A stretch of 64,000 nucleotides of DNA, from assembly GCA_050486445.1 (NCBI GenBank), contig JBJHDH010000005.1:1-64000 (forward strand), written 5' to 3'. Both the position numbers and the translations under genes were made by a program. The notes under the pieces were generated by a model. The model had not been told where the DNA came from, ran no database searches, and worked only from the letters and a program-made list of their open reading frames with translations. The stretch comes from Euryhalocaulis sp050486445 (GTDB taxonomy: Bacteria > Pseudomonadota > Alphaproteobacteria > Caulobacterales > Maricaulaceae). Positions 16,729 to 25,026 of this stretch are shown piece by piece (the stretch's first letter is position 1; each line of letters opens with the position of its first letter).

Positions 16729-16861
16729 AATTTTCAGACGTGACTCCAGACCTCCGCGCTCGCGGATTAGGGGCCGGACTGATCCTCCGCTAGGCTGATT
16801 CCGAATCCGGGGAAGGCGCGCAGCGGGAACGCGCACAGGGGAATGTGCAGGGGAGGCGGGC

Positions 16862-18157
16862 ATGACAAAGCGCGGCGGCGTGGTTTCCGCCTGGTCCGGC
16901 ATCGTGCTGTGGAAGCGCGTGCTGGGCGGTCTGGCGCTGGGGCTTCTGTTCGGCCTGCTGTTGCGCCTTCTGTTCGGCGCCGACGCGGCGTCGGATTTCA
17001 CCACGACCTGGCTGCGCCCGTTCGGCGAGGCGTTTGTGCAGCTTATCCGGATGCTGGTCGTGCCGCTGATCTTCACCACGTTGGCCGCCGGCGTGGTGGC
17101 GATGGGCGAGCCGGCGAAACTCGGCGGCATCGGGCTGAAGGCTATCGGGCTTTACATGGTCACCACCAGCTTCGCCGTCACCATCGGCATATTGATGGGC
17201 GTCATCCTGCGCCCCGGCGCGCAGGCCGATTTCACCGGCGTCGTTCCCAGCCAGATCGCGGTGGAGGCGCCGACCATCGCCGAGCGCCTGATCGGCATTA
17301 TTCCGGCCAATCCGTTCGCGGCGCTGTCCAGCGGCGACATTCTGGCGGTGATTTTCTTCGCCATCCTGATGGGCGTCGCCATGCTGGTGATGCGCGAAAA
17401 AGCCAAACCCGTCGCGGACGTGATCTCCGCCGGCGCCCAGATCATGCTGAAACTGACGCACTGGATCATGGAACTGGCGCCTTTTGGCGTCTTCTTCCTG
17501 ATGGCCTGGCTCGGCGCCACGCAGGGCCTGCAGACGTTTACCTCTGTCGCGCTGCTGGCGGCCTGTGTCTATGTCGGCTGTCTGCTGCACATCGTTCTGG
17601 TTTATGGCGGGCTGATCCGTTTCGTGCTGCGTCTGCCGGCGGTGCGGTTTTTCCGCGGCATGTTCGACGCGCAGGCCGTGGCCTATTCCACCTCCTCGTC
17701 GAACGCGACGCTGCCGGTCACCATTTCCTGCGTGCGCAATAATCTTGGCGTCTCCAACGCCGTTTCCGGGTCGGTCATTCCGCTCGGCGCGACGATCAAT
17801 ATGGACGGCACGGCGCTCTATCTCGGCGTGCTGGCCATGTTCGCGGCGCAGGCCTTCGGCATCGACCTTTCGCTGGCCGATTATTTCCTGATCGCGCTGA
17901 CCGCGACGCTGGCCAGTATCGGCACGGCGGGCATTCCGTCCGCCTCTTTGTTCCTGCTGGCGACGGTGCTGACCGTGATCGGCGCGGCGCCGGAGCAGAT
18001 CGCCCTGATGGTCGGCTTTATCCTGCCGTTCGACCGGCCGCTGGACATGATGCGAACGCTGACCAATGTCACCGGCGACGGCGCCGTGGCGACCGCCGTG
18101 GCCAAATGGGAGGGCGAGCTGGACGAGCGCGTCTTCCGCAAGGAAGCGGTGGTGTAG
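16862..18157 (+). CDS. Dicarboxylate/amino acid:cation symporter (SDF family)
   Basis: A 431-residue glutamate-transporter-fold symporter (GltP/DctA family) of the inner membrane. The serine-rich hairpin STSSSNATLPVTI and the MDGTALYLGVLAMFAAQ segment form the substrate and Na+ or H+ site. Eight membrane helices and two re-entrant loops are expected. Substrate could be aspartate/glutamate or C4-dicarboxylates; sequence alone does not decide. The gene is single and is convergent with the metallo-beta-lactamase gene downstream. Confidence 0.9.
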   Translation: MTKRGGVVSAWSGIVLWKRVLGGLALGLLFGLLLRLLFGADAASDFTTTWLRPFGEAFVQLIRMLVVPLIFTTLAAGVVAMGEPAKLGGIGLKAIGLYMVTTSFAVTIGILMGVILRPGAQADFTGVVPSQIAVEAPTIAERLIGIIPANPFAALSSGDILAVIFFAILMGVAMLVMREKAKPVADVISAGAQIMLKLTHWIMELAPFGVFFLMAWLGATQGLQTFTSVALLAACVYVGCLLHIVLVYGGLIRFVLRLPAVRFFRGMFDAQAVAYSTSSSNATLPVTISCVRNNLGVSNAVSGSVIPLGATINMDGTALYLGVLAMFAAQAFGIDLSLADYFLIALTATLASIGTAGIPSASLFLLATVLTVIGAAPEQIALMVGFILPFDRPLDMMRTLTNVTGDGAVATAVAKWEGELDERVFRKEAVV

Positions 18158-18181
18158 ACGCGCCCTCCAGGCCGGGTCAGG

Positions 18182-19069
18182 TCACGCGGCTTTCTTTGCT
18201 TCGTCGCTCAGCCGCAGCGGGATTTTCAGATAGGCGACGCCGTTTGACTCCGCCTTTGGGAACTGTCCGGCGCGGATATTGGTCTGGATCGAGGGCAGCA
18301 GCAGATGCGGCGCGGCCAGTGTCGCATCGCGCGCCTCGCGCATCGCGACAAACGCGTCCTCGCTGACGCCATCATGGACGTGTTTGTTGGCGCGGCGCTG
18401 TTCGCCCACTGTGGTTTCCCAGACATAGTCGTCACGCCCCGGCGCCTTGTAGTCGTGGCACAGGAACATGCGCGTCTCTTCCGGCAGGTCCAGCAGCCGG
18501 TGGATGGAGCGATAGAGCGTGCGCGCATCGCCGCCGGGAAAATCGGCGCGCGCCGTGCCATAGTCCGGCATGAACAGCGTATCGCCGACGAACACCGCGT
18601 CGCCGATCCGGTAGGAGACGCAGGCCGGCGTATGGCCGGGCGTATGGATCACCTCGACCTCCAGCGCGCCGATGCGGAATATTTCGCCGTCCTTGAACAG
18701 CACGTCGAATTCCGCGCCCGTGCCGGATACGTCCTCCAGATTGAAGACAGGGCGGAAAATGGTCTGCACCTTCCGGATATGCTCACCGATGCCGACCTTC
18801 CCGCCGGTTCGCAGCTTCACATAGGGCGCGGCGGTCAGATGATCGGCGTGGGCGTGGGTCTCCAGCACCCATTCGATCTCCGCCCCGGCCTCGTGCGCGG
18901 CCCGCAGCACGCGCCGCACGCCGGCGACATCCGCCTTGCCGGTGCTGGCGTCATAGTCGAGCACCGGGTCGATGACCGCCGCGCGCTTTGTGGCCGGGTC
19001 GATCACCAGATAGGTCACGGTATTGGTGGCGTCGTCGAAAAACGCCTGAATTTCGGGTTTTGCGCTCAT
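18182..19069 (-). CDS. MBL-fold metallo-hydrolase, persulfide dioxygenase-like (Blh/ETHE1 type)
   Basis: A 295-residue metallo-beta-lactamase-fold protein. Metal ligands are in ETHAHADHLTAA (HxHxDH), HTPGHTPACVSY, VGDTLFMPD and FLCHDYKAPGRD. The ETHAHADHLTAA motif and the C-terminal block fit the Blh branch next to ETHE1 persulfide dioxygenases, which oxidise glutathione persulfide to sulfite. It is divergent from an ArsR/BigR-type regulator, a rhodanese and a TauE exporter, the usual partners of this enzyme. Its promoter faces and overlaps that of the regulator. Confidence 0.87.
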   Translation of the reverse strand: MSAKPEIQAFFDDATNTVTYLVIDPATKRAAVIDPVLDYDASTGKADVAGVRRVLRAAHEAGAEIEWVLETHAHADHLTAAPYVKLRTGGKVGIGEHIRKVQTIFRPVFNLEDVSGTGAEFDVLFKDGEIFRIGALEVEVIHTPGHTPACVSYRIGDAVFVGDTLFMPDYGTARADFPGGDARTLYRSIHRLLDLPEETRMFLCHDYKAPGRDDYVWETTVGEQRRANKHVHDGVSEDAFVAMREARDATLAAPHLLLPSIQTNIRAGQFPKAESNGVAYLKIPLRLSDEAKKAA

Positions 19070-19094
19070 TTTCGCGTCCTTCTGTGTCTCGTGC

Positions 19095-19127
19095 TTGACT
19101 ATATATGAGTATTCACTAAATTAGCAA
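19095..19127. promoter_or_regulatory. Face-to-face promoters with central operator
   Basis: The plus-strand promoter is TTGACT (19095-19100) with TAAATT (19117-19122), 16-base spacer. The minus-strand promoter is TTGCTA (19127-19122) with TATAGT (19103-19098), 18-base spacer. Between them TGAGTATTCA (19106-19115), a near-palindrome, lies in both spacers. One bound repressor could shut both directions. Confidence 0.55.
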
Positions 19128-19149
19128 CATCTGAAATAAAGGATGTTGC
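19124..19149 (+). promoter_or_regulatory. Hairpin enclosing the regulator's ribosome-binding site
   Basis: GCAACATC (19124-19131) pairs perfectly with GATGTTGC (19142-19149) across a 10-base loop and ends one base before the ATG. The Shine-Dalgarno AAAGGA (19138-19143) lies in the loop and 3' arm. It may be an RNA structure limiting translation, or a second DNA operator for the ArsR protein. Confidence 0.55.
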
Positions 19150-19150
19150 A

Positions 19151-19474
19151 ATGGCTGTGAAAACTGCAAGCCGGCGGAAGGCGCTGAACGATCTGGCCGC
19201 CAGCGCCAGCGAGGCGGCGGAGATGCTGAAGCTGCTGGCCCATGAGGGGCGGCTGCTGATCCTCTGCCATCTCGCGGTGGAGGGCGAACTGAACGCCGGC
19301 GCGCTTGCCGGGCGGGCCGGGCTCAGCCAGTCGGCGCTGAGCCAGCATCTGGCGAAAATGCTGGAGGCCGGCCTGCTGGAGCGGCGGCGCGAGAGCCAGA
19401 CGATCTATTACCGGATCGCCGACCCGAAGGCCGCGCACATCCTGGACGCCTTGAAGACCATCTATTGCCCGTGA
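19151..19474 (+). CDS. ArsR/SmtB-family regulator, BigR/SqrR-like
   Basis: A 107-residue winged-helix repressor. The recognition region is AGLSQSALSQHLAKMLEAG. Only two cysteines are present, Cys39 in LLILCHL and Cys106 in TIYCP. They match the pair that forms a disulfide or polysulfide bridge in BigR and SqrR, so it should sense reactive sulfur species and lose DNA binding when oxidised. It leads an operon with rhodanese and tauE and is divergent from the dioxygenase-like gene. It probably represses both. Confidence 0.9.
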   Translation: MAVKTASRRKALNDLAASASEAAEMLKLLAHEGRLLILCHLAVEGELNAGALAGRAGLSQSALSQHLAKMLEAGLLERRRESQTIYYRIADPKAAHILDALKTIYCP

Positions 19475-19507
19475 CGGCGCCGCCGCGCGGAAGGAAAGGA
19501 GCATGTC

Positions 19508-20047
19508 ATGCTGAGGCCAATTACGCCGCGGGACGCGGCGCAGAAAATCAGGGAAGGCGCGGTTCTGGTGGATATCCGCGAGGCGGATGAGCGCGCGCGG
19601 GAAAAGGCGCCGGGTTCGGCGCACCATCCGCTCAGCCGCATCGCCGAGGACGGTCCCGCGCGCGGCGCGGCGGCCGGCGCCCCGGCTCCGGTCATTTTCC
19701 ATTGCCGCAGCGGCGGACGCACGGAGTGCAACGCCGCGCTGCTCGCATCCGCGGTCAAGGGCGAGGCGTATCTGCTGGAAGGCGGGCTGGAGGCATGGAA
19801 GACGGCGGGCCTGCCGGTCGAGACCGACCGGCGCCAGCCCATCGAGATCATCCGCCAGGTGCAGATCGTGGCCGGCGGGCTGGTCGTGCTCGGCGCCGCG
19901 CTCGGTCTTGTAGTGCATCCCGCTTTCTATGCGCTGTCCGCCGCGGTGGGCGCGGGCCTTGTCTTCGCCGGGGTCAGCGGAACCTGTATGATGGCGAACC
20001 TGCTGCGCGCCATGCCGTGGAACCGGCGCGCGGCCGCGGCGGTCTGA
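19508..20047 (+). CDS. Rhodanese domain fused to DUF2892 membrane domain
   Basis: A 179-residue two-domain protein. The rhodanese domain (about residues 1-105) has the active-site loop CRSGGR with Cys66 as the persulfide carrier. The C-terminal DUF2892-type part (about 110-179) has two hydrophobic helices and the SGTCMMANLLRAMPWN ending typical of this fusion. It would tether sulfur transfer to the inner membrane. It lies between the sulfur-sensing repressor and the TauE exporter, with only three bases before tauE. Confidence 0.9.
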   Translation: MLRPITPRDAAQKIREGAVLVDIREADERAREKAPGSAHHPLSRIAEDGPARGAAAGAPAPVIFHCRSGGRTECNAALLASAVKGEAYLLEGGLEAWKTAGLPVETDRRQPIEIIRQVQIVAGGLVVLGAALGLVVHPAFYALSAAVGAGLVFAGVSGTCMMANLLRAMPWNRRAAAAV

Positions 20048-20050
20048 TCC

Positions 20051-20839
20051 ATGATCGCGGCGCCCGATCTGCTCAGCCTCGCCTCCGGCGTTCTCGCCGG
20101 GCTGGCGCTGGGGCTGATCGGCGGCGGGGGTTCGATCCTCGCCGTTCCGCTGCTGCTCTATGTGGTCGGGATTCGGGATCCGCACCTCGCCATCGGCACG
20201 GCGGCGGCGGCGGTCTCGGCCAGCGCGCTGCTCAATCTGCTGAGCCATGCCCGCGCAAGGAATGTGAAATGGCCATGTGCGCTGACCTTCGCCGCGTCCG
20301 GCGTCGCCGGCGCGGCGGCCGGCTCCACGCTTGGCAAGGCGACGGATGGCGGGCTCTTGCTGGGCCTGTTCGGCGCGGCGATGGCGGGCGTCGGGCTTCT
20401 GATGCTGCGCCCGCGCGCCGGGGGCGACGACCCGGATGTGCGGCTGACCGCCGCCAGCGCCCGGCGTCTGCTGCCCCGGCTGACCGGGCTTGGTGCGGCG
20501 GCGGGCGGGGCCTCCGGCTTTTTCGGCATTGGCGGCGGTTTTCTGGTCGCGCCCGGCCTTGTCGCCGCCACCTCCATGCCGCTGCTGACCGCGGTCGGCT
20601 CCTCGCTTGTCTCGGTGGCGGCGTTCGGCGCCGCCACGGCGGCCAATTACGCGCTCGCCGGCTGGGTGGACTGGCGCGTCGCGGCGCTGTTCGCCGCGGG
20701 CGGCGGGCTGGGCGGCCTTGCGGGCGCGGCGCTGGCCCGGCGTCTGGGGCGCGGCCCGTGGCTGAAGCGCGTCTTCGCCATCCTCGTCACCGGCGTCGGC
20801 CTCTATGTGATCGGGCAGGCGGTTCTGGCCTGGCTGTAG
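20051..20839 (+). CDS. Sulfite exporter TauE/SafE family permease
   Basis: A 262-residue inner-membrane protein with seven to eight hydrophobic helices and a glycine-rich repeat in each half (GLIGGGGSILAVPLLLY and FFGIGGGFLVAPGL). This is the TauE/SafE fold. In this operon it is likely to export sulfite or thiosulfate, or to move sulfur species, made by the persulfide-oxidising enzymes. It is the last gene of the three-gene operon. Confidence 0.88.
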   Translation: MIAAPDLLSLASGVLAGLALGLIGGGGSILAVPLLLYVVGIRDPHLAIGTAAAAVSASALLNLLSHARARNVKWPCALTFAASGVAGAAAGSTLGKATDGGLLLGLFGAAMAGVGLLMLRPRAGGDDPDVRLTAASARRLLPRLTGLGAAAGGASGFFGIGGGFLVAPGLVAATSMPLLTAVGSSLVSVAAFGAATAANYALAGWVDWRVAALFAAGGGLGGLAGAALARRLGRGPWLKRVFAILVTGVGLYVIGQAVLAWL

Positions 20840-20861
20840 GGGCCGCATCCCCGCGCTTGCA

Positions 20862-20890
20862 TTGACTTTCCGGGCTTTGGCCCGTATTTC
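20862..20890 (+). promoter_or_regulatory. Probable sigma-70 promoter of ffh
   Basis: TTGACT (20862-20867) and TATTTC (20885-20890) are separated by 17 bases, about 155 bases before the ffh start. The spacing and -35 are good; the -10 is only moderate. Confidence 0.4.
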
Positions 20891-21047
20891 CCGCCGCTTC
20901 AGCGCGAAGGTACGCCCTTCGCCTTGACCGGCGCATTCCCCTGCATTGCCTGCAATGACAGGGGAGGGAGGCCGGCGAGGTCCCCCGCCCGGCGAGATTT
21001 CGCTCAGCGGGGCGCTATTGCTTTGTGCAATCGGGTTTTGTGGTCGC

Positions 21048-22544
21048 ATGTTCGAGACGCTGGGCGAAAAACTCACCGGAGTGTTTGACTCCCTTACCGG
21101 GCGCGGCGCGCTCGGCGAAAAGGATGTCGACGCCGCCCTGCGCGAGATCCGCGTCGCCCTGCTGGAGGCCGACGTGGCCTTGCCCGTGGCGCGCGACTTC
21201 ACCAGCGCCGTGCGCGAGCGCGCGGTGGGCGAGGCGGTGCTACGCAGCGTCACGCCGGGCCAGCAGGTGGTCGCCATCGTGCATCAGGAGCTGGCGCGCA
21301 CGCTGGGCGGCGACGATCCGGCGCCGGAGCTGAACCTGCGCGCCGCGCCGCCGGTGGCGATCATGATGGCGGGGCTTCAGGGTTCGGGCAAAACCACCAC
21401 GGCGGCGAAGCTGGCCCTGCGTCTGAAAGAGCGGGAGAAGAAGAAAGTCCTGCTCGCCTCGCTCGACACGCGCCGCCCGGCGGCGATGGAACAGCTCCGC
21501 CAGCTCGCCGCGCAGGCCGATACCGGATTCCTGCCCATCGTCGAGGGTCAGAGCGCGCCGGACATTACGCGCCGCGCGCTGAACGCCGCGCGGCTCGGCT
21601 CCTACGACATCGTGATTCTGGATACGGCCGGGCGCACCACGGTCGATGACGATCTGATGGGCGAGGCGGCGGAGATCGCGCGCATCGCCAGCCCGGTCGA
21701 GACGCTGCTGGTCGCCGACGCGCTGACCGGTCAGGACGCGGTGGAGACGGCGCGGCGGTTTCACGAGCGCCTGCCGCTGACCGGTCTGGTGCTGACGCGC
21801 ATCGACGGCGACTCGCGCGGCGGCGCGGCGCTTTCCATGCGCGCCGTCACCGGCCTGCCGATCAAGTTTCTGGGCGCGGGCGAAAAACTGGACGCGCTTC
21901 AGGCGTTCGATGCGCGCCGTCTGGCCGGCCGCATTCTCGGCCAAGGCGACGTGGTCGAGCTGGTGGAAAAGGCCGCCGGCCAGATCGACCAGGAAAAGGC
22001 CGAAAAACTCGCGAAGAAAATGAAGAAAGGCGAGTTCGATCTCGCCGATCTTTCCGACCAGCTTGCGCAGATTCAGAATATGGGCGGTCTTGGCGGGCTG
22101 ATGGGCCTGTTGCCCGGCGTGGCCAAGGCGAAGCAGCAAATGGCCGCCGGCGGAATGGACGAGAAACTGATCGGCCGCCAGCGCGCCATCATCTTTTCCA
22201 TGACGCCGGAAGAGCGCGCCAAGCCGGACATATTGAAAGCCAGCCGCAAGCGCCGCGTCGCCGCGGGTTCCGGCGTCGATGTGGCCGAGGTCAACCGCCT
22301 GCTGAAAATGCACCGCCAGATGGCCGACATGATGAAGAAGGCCGGCAAAGGCGGGATGAAGGGCCTGATGGGCGCCATGAGCGGCATGGGCCCCGGCGGG
22401 GCCATGCCGCCGGGCATGTCGCAACAGGCGCTGAAACAATTGCAGTCCGGCGCGAATGCGCCGGGCGGCCTGCCGGGTCTTCCCGGTCTGGGCGGCCCGC
22501 TCGGCCCGGATGGCCTGCCGCTTGGCTTTCCGAAGAAAGACTGA
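21048..22544 (+). CDS. ffh: Signal recognition particle protein Ffh
   Basis: A 498-residue SRP54 GTPase that targets membrane proteins co-translationally with 4.5S RNA and FtsY. The N domain starts MFETLGEKLTGVFDSLTGRG. G-domain motifs are GLQGSGKTTTAAKLA, DTAGR and TRIDGDSRGG. The methionine-rich M domain ends with a Gly/Pro/Met-rich tail. The family start is the ATG at 21048; the longer open frame upstream is non-homologous. rpsP and rimM follow, so this is a likely translation/secretion operon. Confidence 0.95.
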   Translation: MFETLGEKLTGVFDSLTGRGALGEKDVDAALREIRVALLEADVALPVARDFTSAVRERAVGEAVLRSVTPGQQVVAIVHQELARTLGGDDPAPELNLRAAPPVAIMMAGLQGSGKTTTAAKLALRLKEREKKKVLLASLDTRRPAAMEQLRQLAAQADTGFLPIVEGQSAPDITRRALNAARLGSYDIVILDTAGRTTVDDDLMGEAAEIARIASPVETLLVADALTGQDAVETARRFHERLPLTGLVLTRIDGDSRGGAALSMRAVTGLPIKFLGAGEKLDALQAFDARRLAGRILGQGDVVELVEKAAGQIDQEKAEKLAKKMKKGEFDLADLSDQLAQIQNMGGLGGLMGLLPGVAKAKQQMAAGGMDEKLIGRQRAIIFSMTPEERAKPDILKASRKRRVAAGSGVDVAEVNRLLKMHRQMADMMKKAGKGGMKGLMGAMSGMGPGGAMPPGMSQQALKQLQSGANAPGGLPGLPGLGGPLGPDGLPLGFPKKD

Positions 22545-22597
22545 CGCATCTCTCCATCGTTCACTGATTCACTTGTTCACTTGAGGAAAACCCAGAC

Positions 22598-23062
22598 ATG
22601 TCCCTGAAACTTCGTCTCGCCCGCGGCGGCGCCAAGAAGCGTCCCTATTACCGCATCGTCGTCGCCGACTCGCGCAGCCCGCGCGATGGCCGCTTTATCG
22701 AGCAGGTCGGCGCATGGAACCCGCTGCTGCCCAAAGACAACGCCGAGCGCGTGAAGATCGACGCCGAAAAGGCCAAGGCCTGGCTCGCCAAGGGCGCGCA
22801 GCCGACCGACCGCGTCGCGCGCTTTTTGAGCGAGGCCGGTCTGGTCGAATGGAAGCCGGGCAATAACCCGAACAAGGCGAAGCCGGGCAAGAAAGCGGTG
22901 GAGCGCGCCGAGGAACGCGCGGCGAAGGAAGCGGCGAAGGCCGAGGCCGCCAACGCGCCGGCCGAGGAAGCCCCCGCGGAAGAGGCGCCGGCCGAGGAAG
23001 CGCCTGTCGCGGAAGCCGCCGCTGAGGACGCTCCGGCCGAAGAGGTCAAGGAAAACGCCTGA
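22598..23062 (+). CDS. rpsP: 30S ribosomal protein S16 with acidic C-terminal extension
   Basis: A 154-residue S16. The first 80 or so residues are the normal domain (LRLARGGAKKRPYYRIVVAD). A basic linker follows. The last 50 or so residues are Ala/Glu/Pro repeats of the type AEEAPAEEAP. Most bacterial S16 proteins are only 80-90 residues, though alphaproteobacterial ones are often extended. A run of TTCACT-like repeats precedes the AGG ribosome site. It is in the ffh-rpsP-rimM block. Confidence 0.95.
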   Translation: MSLKLRLARGGAKKRPYYRIVVADSRSPRDGRFIEQVGAWNPLLPKDNAERVKIDAEKAKAWLAKGAQPTDRVARFLSEAGLVEWKPGNNPNKAKPGKKAVERAEERAAKEAAKAEAANAPAEEAPAEEAPAEEAPVAEAAAEDAPAEEVKENA

Positions 23063-23070
23063 GGCGATCT

Positions 23071-23655
23071 ATGTCCGCCCCCGCACGCCCGGCGAGCAGC
23101 CATCTGATCTGCGTCGGCGAAATTCGCGGCGCGTTCGGCGTGCGGGGCGAGGCGCGGATCGCATCCTTCACCGCCGATCCGGCGGCGGTGTTTTCCTATG
23201 GGCCGCTTCTGGACGAGACGGGGGCGGCGCGCCTCACCGTTTCGTCCTGGCGCCCGATCAAGGGCGGTTTCGCCGCGCGCGCGCGGGAGATCGAGACGCC
23301 CGAACAGGCCGATACGATGCGCGGCCTGCGCCTGTATGTGCCGCGCGCGGCGCTGCCCGCGCCGGAACCGGATGAATTCTATCATGCCGATCTGATCGGG
23401 CTGGCGGTGCGCCATGCGGATGGCCGCGCGCTTGGCCGCGTGCGCGCGGTGGAGGATTTCGGCGCCGGCGCCCTGCTGGAGATCGAGCCGGAGACGGGCG
23501 AGGCGGCGGCGCGCTGGCGCCTGCCCTTCACCCGCGCCTTTGTTCCCGAGGTCGATCTGGCAGGCGGCGCCGTCACTGTCGACCCGCCGGAAGGGATAGA
23601 GCCGGACCAATCTTCTGGCGATTCCGGAATCCCGCCGCGCGAGAATCCTGCCTGA
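23071..23655 (+). CDS. rimM: Ribosome maturation factor RimM
   Basis: A 194-residue 16S rRNA processing protein. The N-terminal barrel contains CVGEIRGAFGVRGEARI, and the PRC-barrel-like half contains EFYHADLIGLAVR and LPFTRAFVPEVDLAGG. RimM binds S19 and helps assemble the 30S head. It lies eight bases after rpsP, as in many proteobacteria. trmD and rplS, which often follow, are absent here; a YdjM-like membrane gene comes next. Confidence 0.93.
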   Translation: MSAPARPASSHLICVGEIRGAFGVRGEARIASFTADPAAVFSYGPLLDETGAARLTVSSWRPIKGGFAARAREIETPEQADTMRGLRLYVPRAALPAPEPDEFYHADLIGLAVRHADGRALGRVRAVEDFGAGALLEIEPETGEAAARWRLPFTRAFVPEVDLAGGAVTVDPPEGIEPDQSSGDSGIPPRENPA

Positions 23656-23755
23656 AGGTTAAGGCGCGCGTCACCGAAACTTCGCCGCGCCGTCGCATCG
23701 CAGACGCCGAACCGGCCTAGCGGAACCCCCGGCAACCATCCGTCGGGGGGCGGTC

Positions 23756-24250
23756 ATGATTTTCGCACACGGGCCTTCGGGCTATTTGCTGGCGCGCGCC
23801 ACAGGGGCGCGGGGACTTCCGTTCTGGGCCGCCATCGCGGGGGCCTATGCGCCCGATCTGGACGCGCTGTATTTTCTGATCGCCGGACCGGCGCTGGCGG
23901 ATCACCGCTACTGGTCGCCGCTGCACTGGCCGCTGTTCTGGGCGGCGCTGGCGGTTCCGCTGCTGGTCTGGGCGAAGATGCGCGGCCAGAGAATGTTCAC
24001 GGCCGCACTGCTGTTTCTGGCCGGCGTGCTGCTGCATCTCTGCCTCGATACGGTGACCTGGTACGTCTATTGGGGCGCGCCCTTCTCGATGGAGGGGTTC
24101 AAGCTCTCCGACCCCAGCACCGTGCCGCGCGCATGGCCGTGGAATTTCCTGACGCACTGGACGATGGCGCTGGAGGCGGCGATCTGCCTCGCCGCGCTCG
24201 CCGTGCGGCTGGTCTCCGGGCGCGGCGCTGCGCGGCGTCTGCCCGCCTGA
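23756..24250 (+). CDS. YdjM-like integral membrane protein (putative metal-dependent hydrolase family)
   Basis: A 164-residue protein with four hydrophobic segments. Polar residues sit within them in the YdjM/PF04307 pattern: His5 in FAHGPSGY, PDLD near residue 33, H-R and H near 49-57, and LHLCLDT near 103. These residues suggest a membrane metal site. The family's function is unknown. Its ribosome-binding G tract is part of a CCCCCG/CGGGGG hairpin at 23726-23749. Confidence 0.7.
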   Translation: MIFAHGPSGYLLARATGARGLPFWAAIAGAYAPDLDALYFLIAGPALADHRYWSPLHWPLFWAALAVPLLVWAKMRGQRMFTAALLFLAGVLLHLCLDTVTWYVYWGAPFSMEGFKLSDPSTVPRAWPWNFLTHWTMALEAAICLAALAVRLVSGRGAARRLPA

Positions 24251-24298
24251 CCCCTGCGCCATCCCGGCCTATAGTGCGGCGTTCAGGGAGGAATGCGC

Positions 24299-24907
24299 AT
24301 GACCAGGGAACTCGTCCTCTATACCAATCCGCAATCGCGCGGCGGCATCGCCCACTGGATGCTGGAGGAGGTGGGCCAGCCCTTTCGCACGGTGCGGGTG
24401 GATTTCGCGGCGAAGACGCCGGAATTCCTGGCGCTCAATCCGATGGGCAAGGTTCCGGTGCTGACGCATGGCGATACGGTGGTCACCGAGGCCGCCGCGA
24501 TCTGCGCCTATCTGGCCGACGCTTTTCCGGAGGCGGGCCTGGCGCCCGCGCCGGTGGACCGCGCCGATTATTATCGCTGGCTGTTCTTCACGGCGAACTG
24601 TCTGGAGCCGGCGGTGGTCAACCGCGCCTTCGGGCTGGAGCCGCCGCCAGAGCGCCGGGGCGCGGTCGGCTATGGTTCCTACGATCTGGTGATGGATACG
24701 CTGGCCGATGCGCTGCGCGGCAAGACCTGTATCGCCGGTGACCGGTTCAGCGCCGCCGATCTCTATCTCGCCGCCCATCTGGGCTGGGGGATGCAGTTCG
24801 GCACAATCGACAAGCGCCCCGAGTTCGAGGCCTATTGCGGCGCCCATTGGGACCGCCCGGCCGCGATCCGGGCGCAGAAGCAGGCGGAGGAATTGGCGGC
24901 GGGCTGA
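24299..24907 (+). CDS. Glutathione S-transferase family protein
   Basis: A 202-residue cytosolic GST. The thioredoxin-like N-terminal domain contains LYTNPQSRGGIAHWMLEEV and the cis-Pro/ESxA-like segment GKVPVLTHGDTVVTEAAAI. The helical C-terminal domain begins near residue 85. I prefer the ATG at 24299 to that at 24293 because GGAGG lies seven bases before it. Substrate is unknown; the pattern is close to beta/YfcG-like bacterial GSTs. Confidence 0.85.
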   Translation: MTRELVLYTNPQSRGGIAHWMLEEVGQPFRTVRVDFAAKTPEFLALNPMGKVPVLTHGDTVVTEAAAICAYLADAFPEAGLAPAPVDRADYYRWLFFTANCLEPAVVNRAFGLEPPPERRGAVGYGSYDLVMDTLADALRGKTCIAGDRFSAADLYLAAHLGWGMQFGTIDKRPEFEAYCGAHWDRPAAIRAQKQAEELAAG

Positions 24908-24952
24908 GGCGTGCGGGGTCTTTGGCGGGCGCGGTGATTTGACCGGGATGAT

Positions 24953-24974
24953 CTCCCCCCGTTTACGGGGGGAG
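24953..24974. repeat. CTCCCCCC/GGGGGGAG hairpin
   Basis: A perfect 8-base stem (24953-24960 with 24967-24974) around GTTTAC. It resembles the hairpin at 109-130. It lies after the GST gene in a 347-base gap that otherwise holds the REP doublet and the two-hairpin repeat. Confidence 0.55.
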
Positions 24975-25026
24975 GGCCGGAACGGATGCGCCCCGGCAGC
25001 AGACATAGCGCCCATACCACCCACCA

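Noticed and set aside
19121..21277. A 718-codon minus-strand frame
   Set aside because: It crosses the regulator, rhodanese, tauE and the start of ffh, all of which are clear genes. The composition is shadow-like.
22555..22590. TTCACT-type direct repeats before rpsP, considered as LexA or other operator
   Set aside because: The GTTC copies are 12 bases apart, not 7, and no known operator spacing fits.
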